From positions 744,001 through 808,000 of the forward strand of contig JAOWBW010000388.1 in NCBI GenBank assembly GCA_026119855.1: DNA of 64,000 nucleotides. The letters run 5' to 3'. Positions 52,401 through 63,276 of this stretch are shown in pieces (within the stretch, counting starts at the first letter, position 1; each line of letters starts with the position of its first letter). This DNA is from Campanula takesimana. Taxonomy: Eukaryota > Streptophyta > Magnoliopsida > Asterales > Campanulaceae. The notes beneath the pieces were generated by a model. It was given only the letters and a program-made list of their open reading frames with translations, ran no database searches and was not told where the DNA came from. The position numbers and the translations under genes are program-made.

Positions 52401-53986
52401 TATGAGGAATTCTTATAAAGTCTTAAATTATATAATGTCGAAATGAGAATAAAGTGTGCATGAAAATGTGTGTGATTACACTGAAATATGTTGATTGAAT
52501 TATATGAGTATCACTACCAAAGATGTTTATTCTTGTATGAATTAGATCTAAAAGAATCTTTTAAAAGTGTATAGTATTATGATGATGTAATAAAGTGTAT
52601 ATGATGATTGTGAAGCATTATTGATCAAATCATCCAAGTGACGATATGAGTTATTAATTGAGGGTTAAATTATTATCATTTTGGAATGAAAATAGTATGA
52701 AACGATGAAATTATATTCCATCGTTGAGATGGGTATACAAATATAAGGTGTTGTTGTTATTGCTGTTCAATTTGATGGAATATGCACCATCTTAAAATGT
52801 ATTCTCTTAACAAGGTTAATAGAAATAGTATACATGTGTATATTATTAGATATGTATATAAATATATATATACATTGGATATGAGTATGTACACGAATCC
52901 AATGTGGGATTCATTATTGATATTGATGGAATAAAACTATCTTATAATATATTCTTGGCAACATCGCGAGAAGGTATAATAATGGGATGTATATGAGTAT
53001 GTACACGGATCCAATGTGGGATTCACTATATATGTGAAAATGAGTATGTACACGAATCCAATGTGGGATTCACTATATGGATAATGGGATATAAGTATAT
53101 ATGTATTTATATATACATACTATCAAGGGACGGATACAAGTATCATATATTAAAATAATGTGGGTGTTGCTTATATGACACATATATGTGTATGAGTAAA
53201 AGTGGTGTGTATATATATTGATTGTGGTGACATCGGTATGAGTGTATAGGTATCTTGGTCGGGAATAAATTGTGATCTATATGTTATGATTATTCAAAGG
53301 AAGTTGTGTATATTGGTATTTGGAAGTGGTATATGTTTTTGTTTTGTGTTGAACAGGAAATTGAAAATGAGGAAAGGGATAAGACTATAAAAGTGGTAAC
53401 ATTTACCTTATTGTGTTTAAATCCAATGATAATATGGGTACATTTCTTATAGGTTTTAAATACCTTTCATTTTATGAATTGTATTTAGTTTTGTATATTG
53501 TATGCTTCTGCACTTATATCTTTTGGGTTTTCTTACTGAGTTATACTCATTTTAATTTGTTTCAATGTTGAAACAGGTAGACTTAACTATTAAAGTCAAG
53601 AAAACGTCAAGTGAGAATAGATAGGGAAAAACAATTTGGGGTAGTCATTTAAGGTCTTGGACCTATTTCATTTTAGAATGGAAAATTTATTTATGTGTTT
53701 GTAAGGCCATATGTATGGCTTGGTGTTGTATTATGTTAGTAAACTCCTAAGTAGGTCTATGGAGTTGTATATGGTGGTACAAGAGTTACTTTGAACTCTT
53801 GATGTTCTAGTAGTTGTAGTTGTTTTGATGTGTGGTTCAAGAGTTGTGTAACTCTTGGTTGTTATTCTGTTTAGTTTAAAGAAAATATTCTTTTTAGTCA
53901 AAGGATTTAAAGGTTGTGATGTCATGTTGATATTATTCACGCCTAAATATGTTTTAAATCAGGGGCCTATTTTTAGGGTCGTTACA
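49475..53986 (+). mobile_element. 4.5 kb solo-LTR-like insertion
   Basis: Bounded by gcaag (49470-49474, 53987-53991) and TG/CA: starts TGTAATGATCATGAA, ends TAGGGTCGTTACA. There is no coding frame, primer-binding site or internal domain, so it is best read as a solo LTR of a Ty3/gypsy element with very long LTRs. A TATA-like TATATATAAATA (50787-50798) followed by a leader-like sequence supports plus orientation. Internally, blocks around 51640-51690 and 51820-51880 are duplicated (gtgattctttNgtctaaa). Confidence 0.72.
52882..53073 (+). repeat. Three direct repeats inside the 4.5 kb insertion
   Basis: gagtatgtacacgaatccaa followed by tgtgggattca at about 52882-52913, 52994-53025 and 53041-53072. 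Confidence 0.8.
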
Positions 53987-53991
53987 GCAAG

Positions 53992-54799
53992 ACACGTGCC
54001 AAATAGGTCAACGATCGTGCGGAAGATCAGAAAGTCCGAAAAGTTCGTTTGTTTCTTATGAAATCTGCAGAAATTCAAGGTGGAATTTGGAGATGCAGAG
54101 ATCAACACGGATCTGGAGGTGTTCAAGGGATCTTGGGGCAGTCAAGGTGGTTGGATAAAAATATGAAAGAAAGGAGGATTTGCATCAGGCACTTGCGTAA
54201 GCAACCGACGATGCAAAAGGTGAGTGGTATAAGCCAGTTAGACCACGTGGGAAGAGGAGGGCTTCTCGCAAACGATGGATGGGGTTAAGGAGGATGCTGT
54301 ACTCTACCGACAACATCAAATTCGTTCCGGGTGGGAGCAAGAGGCGTGAAGAACCGGCCTATTAGTGTAAAACCGGGAGACATCAATGAACGGTGTGTTA
54401 GGGGGGAGAGTGACTCAAAAAGTTGCAACGCGGTGGGAGTCAAGTGGCCCTAACAGAGAGCGAGAAAATACCACAAGAAGAAAATACAAGAAGCAAGGTG
54501 TGTCCGAGTTTCATGGGGAGCATTGCAAGGGGAGTAGATCTAGGAGGGAGAAAGCGAAGTTAGTGTTGCAAAGAAATCAAGGTAGAAGTTGATTTGGGAG
54601 GCAAGAGGAATCTAACACGGAGAGGTTGAAGCGTCGCTTGGTTTCAACTCGCCTTATTACTTGAACGTGGAGGTTCATGGTGGAGGAGCGTAGAGGCTTA
54701 TCATCATCAACACGGTGTTAAAATATTTGGTGGATCATTCTCTGGTGGGAGTTTGATGGAGTATGTCACAATGGTGGTTTATGTCTCCAGGTGGGAGAT
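53992..54799 (+). other. TE-III internal domain, right part
   Basis: Purine- and G-rich sequence with short open frames only. No gag or pol motif is recognisable. It ends with the polypurine tract ggtgggagat before the right LTR. Probably a decayed or replaced internal domain. Confidence 0.65.
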
Positions 54800-55180
54800 T
54801 GTTGGGATTGGAGACAAAACCAATGAGATGATCAAAACTGAGGAGAAGATGGAGCAGAAACACAGGAGCAGGCGGGCGCCTGGTATAGTGCAGGCGGGCG
54901 CTTACCTTGGCAGAATGGTGCACGTTCTCTGTTGACTGCAGGCGGGCACCTAGTGTGGGGCAGGCGGGCGCCTGGTAGCCGGACAGTAGGAGGTGACGTG
55001 GAGTAGGAGTCTGCAAGTGGGAAGGAATTTGTTTCCTTTGATTGATTGACTTCCTATATTATACTCCTTCCGTCTCAAGGACTCCGGGTAAACTAGGTTT
55101 TGATCAGTATTAGGTTTTGTATCCCTATAAATATATTGTGACTACCACCATAATATTTGTACCCAAAAGGAGAGAGATAG

Positions 55181-58100
55181 TGACACGCCCCCAAGTCCCG
55201 GGGTTCCCTAATAGAACCTCGAACCTGGTACGCGTAACTAATAAGAATCAAGAAAATAACAAGAAACAGGAATAATGCCTGCTAGAATCAAACTGACATG
55301 ATATATATACTCAAGAGTAAGGAGCTAAGATAGATCACAACACGAGTTCTAGACAAGAAAATTAAAACCAAACTTGGTTACATACAGCGGAAGACATGCC
55401 TAGCACATAAGCTGGCATCAAGAGATGTCTAAAGACAACAAGTACGATACAAGTCTACCCACTAATACAGTCTAAACAATTGATACAAGATCATCCTCAC
55501 CAAATACTAGAAAGGATAACAGTCCCCAACAATAACAACCAGCCAAGTAGGCCCCTGCTAAGTCGAGCCTCACAACGTATTACCACTTGCTCTCCTGGGG
55601 GGGGGGGGAAACAAATAAACAAGGAATGGGGTAAGATAAATCTTAGTAAGTTACTAGATACAAGTATATAGCATGTAATCATGCAAATCAAGAAGATTAT
55701 CAAGTAATCATGCTTAAGATACAATCACGTAGCAAGTAGTATGAGAGGCTAAGCCAACTCATCAAGTAGCTAGCACATAAGGCTAAACTACCACGTTACA
55801 AAGGATATTCCAACCTTATTCCTCCAAAGTAAACCATTGTTGTCGTTGTTTATTGCAGTTGACAATCACGATCAATCAAGTTGCTGCTGTGCAGTACACA
55901 AGAATACCCGGTAACCAGTGTCACTCACAAGAACAAGATTCACGATGTGTTCACGAGTTCAGCATTCACTTTTATCAGGCGTATTTCTCTAATAAAGGAA
56001 GCTATGCCCTTACTATGGCCTGTAGTAAGGGGTCAAGCGCAGATACATAGATACCCGATTATCACTTAGCCCCAGCACTCGCGATAAGCGTGAACCTATA
56101 TATCTCCGAACAAGCAAGGAGAACCAGCTGGACTCACACAAGAATGCACAAGTAGTATTTACTTGAACTACGAGAGTATAACTAAGTCCAAAAGTAGTGG
56201 ACCAATCCTTCATGAACCATATAATTATGTGCTCACCAAAACTAATGAGAATAGAACTAAGTCCAAAAGTAGTGGACCAGTCCTTCATGAACCATATAAT
56301 CATGTGATCACCAAATACCAGTACACATATGCAATATTTGCGAATACAAATCAGTATAACAATGGCACGTAATGTGTCCACGTAACACAATCAATCCGAG
56401 TTAGAGTCTATTAGTAACAGACCCCAAATTTGTCATATGCCATATTTGCATGTACATATTCATATAATCTTTAACACATTAATGTGTCTATCACGATACC
56501 CTTACTTTCAAGTAGAGCCCAACATCTTAGACTCTAAGCACGTAGTCGAATAGGTCGTATTGTACCTAGTCACAATCATATCTCGCGTATATGTATCGTT
56601 AATAATCGAATACACTTTCCAACTCATATTGTGTTTTATAATCATTGTTTTATGAATTATCTTCATATTACACTAGTCCCTATTTCTTTAGGAACCTATC
56701 TCAGGAACAGGATATCTTCTTTATACTTTATTTACTTCATTGAGTATATGCACGATTAAAACCAATTACTAGCACATTAATGCTTGTTCATAGCACTTTC
56801 AATGCACACGTATTAGATTCGAGTATGTAGTAGGGTTGTTCATTCTCTATCTAGTTCCACATTCCAATTCTTTGGTTATTCATACCATATATCAAGTACT
56901 CAAGAAGCCACATTCTATCAAGTAGCTATATGCAAGATTTGCACATACACACCAAGGATAGTTCTAACATGTTAGTGCTTGTTCATAGCACTTTCAAGTT
57001 CATTATCATACACATGTATTGGTTTCAAGTCATGTACAAGATTTTTATCATCTTACATTCAAGTTCTCAATCCAATTCTTTGGATGTTCAAGACATGTAC
57101 AAGAATTAATTATCTTATACTCAAGTTATTATTCCAATATTTGGATATTCAAGTCATGTACAAGATTTATTTGTCTTATACTTCAAGTTCAAGCTAAGTA
57201 GATGAGTTATACATCTCATACTTACAAATTCTTAATCCTATACTTTGAATGTTCAAGCTCAAGACATTGTTCTAGTGCCCCTAAGGTACACAAACATTGG
57301 TTTCAAGACACATATAACACATTAGTGCTTGTTCATAGCACTTTCAAGAGAATTAAAAGAGTTCTTACTCTTAGGCTCAAGTTCTCATTTTAATTCTATG
57401 AGTACTCATGTTCAAGACCAAGTTCTAATGCCCCAAAAGGTACATATACACTTGCTAGGACATCTTATACTAAGGCTCTATGCCTTAGGAGGGGTAAGGT
57501 TTCATTTCCTTTGGGATTTAAAACACTTTTTGTTAAAACAGGGGATCGGGCGGGCGCTCACTCTTACCCGGGCGGGCGCCTGCTCTAGCATTTTTGGAAC
57601 CCAAAACCCTGGCAAGATGGGCGGGCGCGCAAGGCTCATCTGGGCGGTCGCTCATAGGACCGGGCGGGGGCTCGGTGGTCACGCGGGCGGGCGCCTGGTG
57701 CAAATTTTAGCAAACACTCATTTCTTTCCCAGGATTACAATTGTCCGTCCCAAGCGTAGGAGTATACTTTTACTAACATAATAACAATACCAAGAGTACC
57801 TAGAAGTGAAGTATCATACCCAGGACACTATTTCAAGTTCATTTCATTTCTTTTACCGTCCCACAAATAATAGGATAATTTTCTTTTATTCCATTTAAAT
57901 ATTTCACCGTCCCACAAGTATAAGTATAATTTTCTAATATACTAATATACTCATTTAGGGATACTTTCATTCATTTCACCGTTCCACAAGTATAAGTATA
58001 ATTTTTCTAATATACTTGCATAAACATTTAATCAAGTTAATATTTCACCGTCCCACGAATAGGAGTATAAATTTTCTAACACCTTAGGAGTATATTTTCA

Positions 58101-58708
58101 TATACCCAGAACACTTCTTCAAGTCTCTTTCGTTCTTTGTAATTCATACTAATACTCCCTTCGTCCCAAATTTACAAGTATCAAAAAATTCATCTCAATC
58201 ACGAATTTAACAAGTACAAGTATCAAGAATAACATATAGGCATGTTATTACAAGCAAGGGGGAGCTAGTGACTTACCTACTCCGAAATCAAATTCACACA
58301 AACTAATTTCTGTTCGGCAGGAAATGCTCTACTCACCGCAACGAATTTTTATCCGGGATCGGAATCAAGAACAGATGATTAATTAATCACGAGGAGTCGA
58401 GAATAGGGTAAACCCTAAACCTAGCTTTCAAGAACACAGAGAGAACGAGAAGAAAGTTGGGATTTTTCTTTCTCTGACAAAGCTTCTACAAGATATACTT
58501 GCAACTTTCAAGAAATGACTCATAGGCCCCTCAAGTTATAACTTTGACAAAAAGGCCCCTAAACTTTAATTTTTCACAAATGGCCCTAAAGTTTCAACTT
58601 GGACTATTAAGTCCTAAACTTGCTCAATTAGTTAAATAATTAACTCAATTAAAATAGCATATAATTATGCAAGTCAAGAATTTAACAGGAATTAGGACGG
58701 GAGTTACA
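55181..58708 (-). mobile_element. 3.5 kb solo-LTR-like insertion
   Basis: Flanked by gatag (55176-55180, 58709-58713). Plus strand TGACACGCCCCCAAG...GGGAGTTACA. Read on the minus strand it begins TGTAACTCCCGTCC and ends GGGGGCGTGTCA, the commoner form of gypsy LTR termini, and leader-like text follows on that strand. There is no coding frame. Internal duplications: a 60 bp block at 56181-56241 and 56256-56315; tgcttgttcatagcactttc at about 56781, 56976 and 57326; accgtcccacaagtataag at 57910-58080. Probably a solo LTR; orientation is inferred. Confidence 0.68.
57547..57700. repeat. GCGGGCGC motif cluster in the 3.5 kb insertion
   Basis: Units at about 57547-57560, 57568-57582, 57619-57630, 57643-57653, 57659-57672 and 57683-57698, such as cgggcgggcgcctg. 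A very GC-rich island in an AT-rich element, matching the motif in copia II and TE-III. Confidence 0.75.
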
Positions 58709-59104
58709 GATAGGATATCAAGAGAGAGCACAAAATAGTGTGTAGGAGGGGGGCCGGGGGCCTAGGAGAGCCATGGGGGGCGATCCTACAACCCGGCCAT
58801 AGTCATATTGTTTGTGTGTTCTTGGGGAGAGATAATAATATGTAGGAGAGGATTGTTCATGGAGAGTTGCTATGATAGATCTGAGTGAGTGCATATGTAA
58901 ATTGTAACAATCAACATATTATTATAGTGATATCCTGGCTTGGGGCCTCCGGATGTAGCCACATGTGGGTGGTGAACCGGGTTAACAAATCATGGTGTTC
59001 TTGTTCTTTCATATTATTATTTCATGTGTTGATTATTTTCTCTATATTGATGACTGCTAGTATAGGCTAGTAGATGCGGAGATCCCCAATTCCCCAACAT
59101 ACAG

Positions 59105-59348
59105 GAAGTGGGCAAAGTTTATAAATGAAATGGTTGAAGATATTCGTCAAGAATTTATGATCCTGGGAATTACAGTGAAACCAAGGCCATACCCCAGGAG
59201 AAAGGGCCGGATGGAAACTGTGTACGAATTGGTACAAAAGTTGGCCATCATCGGTAGATTTGTGTGCAAAAATCAATGGATTTTGGAAAAAAATTCATGG
59301 GCACCTCCTTTGGACAAACAAACAAGCCAACTGGAAAAAGAAGACTGA
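59105..59348 (+). pseudogene. TIR-family second exon, copy B
   Basis: G-AAG-TGG follows directly on the tacag duplicate of TE-III. It encodes KWAKFINEMVEDIRQEF with MILGITVKPRPYPRRKGRME and LAIIGRFVCKNQWILE, clearly homologous to copies A and C. It then diverges (KNSWAPPLDKQTSQLEKED) and stops at 59346-59348 without the membrane segment. The 3' flank (59360-59880) also resembles the other copies, including atttggatcggattatggg. Its intron is 19 kb away across TE-III, so a functional transcript is unlikely. Confidence 0.65.
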
Positions 59349-59558
59349 GCTAGGTGTTTTGGTGCAGGCACTCGCAGACACAATCAAGCTTACTGGGAAT
59401 AAGAAGAACGAGATATAGGTGTTTTTGGGAGTAAAATTCTTATATTCATTCTTTTTACGTATGCTATTCGAAAAGAGATGTTTTTTTTAAGGCTTGACAG
59501 CAAAAAAAAAAAAAAAAAACCCTATTTTAGCTGTCACATGGGGTCCAACAATGTACTA

Positions 59559-59737
59559 CTCCCTCCGTCTCAAAATGATTTTCACATTTGACTATTCAAA
59601 CTTTTTAAGGATATGAGCACTTGTTACACTAGTCATGTTTTATTTATGCACTTCTAAGCCTAAATTGTAGAAATGGGAAGAACATTTTGGGACAATGAAA
59701 AGTGGCAAGTAGGAAGATCATTTTGGGATGGATGGAG
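59559..59737. mobile_element. Stowaway-like MITE
   Basis: ctccctccgtctcaaaatga / tcattttgggatggatggag, TA flanks. Inverted match to 5454-5636. Confidence 0.82.
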
Positions 59738-59739
59738 TA

Positions 59740-60269
59740 TATCAAGTCTTTAACAGTACTGCAAAAAAAAAAAAAAGTGTATCGAAAGGGAGGAAATAGA
59801 AAATGACTCGATCGGAGACATTTGGATCGGATTATGGGTATGAAGATGGAGTAGGGGAGGAGACTAGCTAGCTAGATTGCATTCTTGATCCATTCTATTA
59901 CATCAAATATAACGTACTATCTATTATCAGCATAATTTTTTTTTTTAAGTGTTACAAATAGTGAGAAAAAATCATTATTTGTAACAAATTGGAACTGCAT
60001 TTTTTATACAAGATAATTTCATGTGATTCACACATTAAAATTTTATTATGAACAATGCATTTTTTTCATCAAATATATATATTAATATTATAAAATTAAT
60101 TTGTCTCTTCTTTTATAATTTGAATACTATACATGAAAAAATAAAGTATAATTTATTTGAATAATATCATTAGGCGAAACAAATCTTTTTTTTGTCTCAC
60201 AAAGAAAAAAAATCGGAATCCGCCACTGTCAAATGATAGCATAATAATCAGCCAAAATGAAAATTATTA
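59740..60269. other. No gene; TIR-family 3' flank then AT-rich DNA
   Basis: 59800-59850 belongs to the duplicated flank. The rest is AT-rich. ggaatccgccactg (60212-60225) looks like the complement of an hAT-type CAGTGGCGGATCC terminus but no partner end was found. Confidence 0.4.
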
Positions 60270-60582
60270 CTCCCTCCGTCCCAGTTTAAGGTTCTTACTT
60301 TCTTTTTTGGTCTGTCCCAGTTTAAGGTTCTTAGTTGCTTTATTCTATAAATGGAAAAGAATGAATAGTGCTTTGTAGAATCTTGCCCTCAAAAAGTTTT
60401 TTTAATTATCAAAAAAACCACTACTTACCTAACTTACTTTTACCCACTTGCTTTATGAATAGTGTTTTGGACAATTATATCCTTCACTCTCTACTTTGGT
60501 TGACTCATTTCTATTGTTTTTGCATTGGTTTCTTAATAAGCGTGCATAGTCAAACTAAGAACCTTAAACGGGACGGAGGGAG
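60270..60582. mobile_element. Stowaway-like MITE
   Basis: ctccctccgtcccagtttaa / ttaaacgggacggagggag with TA flanks. The left terminus is locally doubled (gtcccagtttaaggttctta at about 60278 and 60314). Confidence 0.85.
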
Positions 60583-61250
60583 TAATTTTTTGAAATATAA
60601 AACTAATACAGTTAGTTGATGGTAGATTGCTTGTTTTTAGTCCAGGTAACCATCGACTGAGTCTGATCAGAAGGTTTTGTTTGGCAGAAATTCAAAAACA
60701 CTTGTGGTGATAAATACGCGACAAATGTTAGGTGTCCATGTGTATATTGGATCGGTCTAAAAACTCAACATTTAATAGGACTTTTCCATCAAATCACTTG
60801 CGAGTTAATTTCTGTCCAAAGGCTAAAATTAAAACATTGCACTAGTTTTCTTGGTATGGAGTTTCAAATTTCGAACATATATAGGTTATCTGCTTAAAGT
60901 AATTATGACCTAATTTATATTTCGTTCTCTATGTAGTTATTTCTTTTATTGCCAATTTATCTGATAATGTTAACTCGATCTAAATGTTAAATAGGACAAA
61001 TTTATGGTAAGGAAAGACAATGGTACTATGATCTTCTCGGATGCAAAGATCTGGACCATGCAATTCAGGAGTCAAAACTCGCTACCCTGAGGCTGGGAAA
61101 GTTAAGTGAGATCGCTTAAATCACATCTATAAATATGATTTTGAACATAAAAATAAGTTTCGGAAAACATCTTCTTCTGTATATGAAGAACACAGCAGAC
61201 AACGGTTTTCTTCTAGTAAAAAACAGACACTTTTAAAGTTGGGTCCCCAA
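60583..61250. other. No clear gene; one short coding-like stretch
   Basis: A 36-codon stretch at about 61003-61120 reads ERQWYYDLLGCKDLDHAI then KLATLRLGKLSEIA-stop and might be an exon remnant; it has no recognised family. The rest is AT-rich without features. Confidence 0.25.
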
Positions 61251-61354
61251 AGGAGTGGCCCAGTGGTAAAGCAAACCCTCACCCTCGGTAAGCGCTAGGG
61301 TTCAATCCCTCTCCTCGCCTCCTTCAGGCGTGGACATCGTAAAAAAAAAAAAAA
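61251..61354 (+). mobile_element. tRNA-derived SINE
   Basis: Body 61251-61340 plus a poly-A tail 61341-61354. RNA polymerase III A box TGGCCCAGTGG (61256-61266) and B box GGTTCAATCCC (61299-61309) have the spacing of a tRNA-derived head. It cannot fold as an intact tRNA gene and ends in A14. Short non-autonomous retrotransposon dependent on LINE proteins. Target duplications were not identified. Confidence 0.75.
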
Positions 61355-61760
61355 GGTAACTAGATGGCATTGAGGATAGTTCCTGTATTTCTCATCTTTT
61401 TCTGTGTTTTCATTTATTTTCTTAATCTTTTTGAAAGTAACGTATATGTCTTGCTCTTTATTTTGTGATGGTTAGGTTTAGGACAGAAACTTGTTTAGTC
61501 TTTAGCACCTTTTATATATTGATTTTTATTGATTAAATATAGGGGCGTTGCCATTTTCGCTCAAAATAAAAAGAAAAAAAAAATAAAAGGAAAACAAAAA
61601 AAGTTACTTTGTCATTAGATGACCTACTCTTTTGAATATCTGGAAAAAATATCTGAAACCAGATACATATTTAATAGCATGTTTGTTCAAAGATTTTGAT
61701 CTATCTTACGTCTTATATCTATTGATATACTCCATATGTCCCTAAATGAGTCTCCATTTT

Positions 61761-62253
61761 TTATGTAGCACACGAGCCAACGCAGTAAAGCAGGCAAAGC
61801 AGCATCGGCGAGCGAGCGCCAGGCGCCCGCTTACCTCCTGGCAATTTGATCGAGTTTCTGTAAATGTAAATGTAAATGACCAAGCGCCCGCCTGGTTGTC
61901 GGGCAGAATTTTCCCAGCTTTCGTTTTATGATTAAGTTGAACAATTTTAGGGAATTTTTGGTATTTTGTTGGTTTCGTTTTGAAGAGTATAAAACCTATT
62001 TTAGGTTTTGTAAACATTATTCATTCATGTTGTTATTCAATTGCAACTTTTGCACATCTTGTTATTCAATTGCAACTTTTGCACATCTTGTTATTCAATT
62101 GCAACTTTTGCACATCTTGTGTAAAACCCTAAGTCATTCAATTGGCTTGCAGAGTAATCTCTTTGGGGATTATTGTTTTAGGGATCTTTATCCTAGTTGT
62201 TTGAAGGGTTGATTTCGATCAATTCTTGGTTATTTCCGTTGTGTTTCACATCA
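61761..62253 (+). repeat. Solo LTR with GCGCCCGC motifs and a 29-bp array
   Basis: 493 bp between two atttt copies (61756-61760, 62254-62258) inside a MITE whose uninterrupted form is known from other copies. Near the start are gccaggcgcccgcttacc (61818-61835) and ccaagcgcccgcctgg (61880-61895), then a TATA box tataaaac (61988) about 93 bp on. The end gcttgcagagtaatctcttt...cacatca is U5-like. There is no internal domain. The exact left base (ttatg or tg) is uncertain. Confidence 0.55.
62030..62116 (+). repeat. Perfect 29 bp x 3 tandem repeat
   Basis: Unit ttgttattcaattgcaact+tttgcacatc at 62030-62058, 62059-62087 and 62088-62116, identical in all three copies. It is located downstream of the LTR TATA box. 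Confidence 0.92.
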
Positions 62254-62538
62254 ATTTTCAAGAAATTTTTGTTCCAAAATGAATGTCTTTTTTTACCATA
62301 ACTTCGTCCCTAAATGTTTTTTTTCGAAAAAAAATTCACCAGTCTCTTTATATTTGAAAAACTAATATTTTCAAAGAGGATTACAAGATTATATATGAAT
62401 CTTTATATATGAATCTCTGCCACCAAATTGTACAAAAAAATTATGACCCTTAAAATAAAATTTAGACTACTTATTTTCTCTTTCATATGTGCAGCAAATC
62501 GTATTAAAATGGTAATATTTGGGTCTTGGGGAGCATTC

Positions 62539-62688
62539 TGAGAGCTCATAATCCGATTAAATTGGTAATATATTTGAGTTTGGAGGAGCATTTTGATAGC
62601 TTTGAATCACTTTTGAGAGCTCATAATCCGATTAAATTGGTAATATATTTGAGTTTGGAGGAGCATTTTGATAGCTTTGAATCACTTT
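62539..62688. repeat. 74-75 bp tandem duplication in the TIR-family flank
   Basis: Two essentially identical copies of tgagagctcataatccgatt...ttgaatcacttt (62539-62612, 62613-62688). This is the same minisatellite family as 1655-1815 and 3664-3850. Confidence 0.85.
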
Positions 62689-63276
62689 CGAAACGAAAAA
62701 AAAAAAAAAAAAAAATGTAGAACGACCAAGACAAATGAATGGTAGACTTGAGTAATTACAAGGAAGGAATCAACAGCAATACAAGAAACAAAGACAACCA
62801 AACCTACTACATAAAATATCAAATTATGAAAATACAATGCAACTTCCAGTTTGAACACTACTAATCTCAAACACTTGAAATACCATATCATTCGTATCTC
62901 AGGCGTTTCAAGAGAAAGGGATCACCAGCGCAAGCTACAAGTCTACCCAACTCCATCTTCTTCCCCATGATCCGATCCAAATGTCTCCGATGATCGAGTA
63001 ATTTTCTATTTTCTTCCTTTCAGAATTACCTTCTTTTCGAGTTTTATTGATTCCCCCTTTGCTTTTTTTTGCAGTAGTTTTGTTAAAAACTTGATATACA
63101 TTGTTGGACACCTATTTGACCGCTGTCAAACCCTGAAAAAAAAGGCACACAATTAAGCCAGAAACCCTTTTGGCAACATCTTTGGAATATTGCAGATCTC
63201 TTTTTTTCTGATACCAATCGCTTCGAGTAATTTTTTCCATCAATTTCTCATGATCAATAATTTCTTTGGTGCTAAT

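Larger units (their letters stand above)
39975..59099 (+). mobile_element. Non-autonomous LTR retrotransposon (TE-III) carrying three nested insertions
   Basis: Flanked by tacag (39970-39974, 59100-59104). Both LTRs start TGTTGGGATTGGAGAC and end CCCCAACA. Left LTR = 39975-40331 plus 48857-49267. Right LTR = 54800-55180 plus 58714-59099. Each is about 770 bp once insertions are removed. Primer-binding site TGGTATCAGAGC at 49270-49281; purine tract ggtgggagat at 54790-54799. The internal domain is only about 1 kb (49268-49474 plus 53992-54799) and encodes no recognisable gag or pol, so the element depended on another retrotransposon. Confidence 0.88.
54800..59099 (+). repeat. TE-III right LTR, interrupted
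   Basis: LTR halves 54800-55180 and 58714-59099 around the 3.5 kb insertion. The motif cluster lies at 54869-54883, 54891-54903, 54939-54953 and 54961-54975, upstream of TATAAATA at 55126. The stretch 55147-55180 is uninterrupted where the left LTR holds copia II, so it shows that element's empty site. Confidence 0.85.
61730..62470. mobile_element. MITE (18361-type, inverted) split by a solo LTR
   Basis: Left part 61730-61760 (ctccatatgtccctaaatga) and right part 62254-62470 (ttttcaagaaattt, accataacttcgtccctaaa, gccaccaaattgtacaaaa) together equal the reverse complement of the element at 18361-18560 and 7757-7875. Confidence 0.65.

Noticed and set aside
54049..54592. Short plus-strand frames in the TE-III internal region as a gag gene
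   Set aside because: No CCHC knuckle, no conserved gag phrases and repeated stops; the region is non-coding as far as can be seen.
61003..61120. 5S rRNA-like text near gaggctgggaaagttaagtg
   Set aside because: Only short phrases resemble 5S rRNA; box elements and overall length do not match.
61251..61320. Possible tRNA gene
   Set aside because: It has A and B boxes but no convincing cloverleaf and ends in a poly-A tail, so it is a SINE.
62030..62116. Three identical repeats considered as a CRISPR-like array
   Set aside because: The units are directly adjacent without spacers, lie in an LTR and the DNA is plant nuclear.
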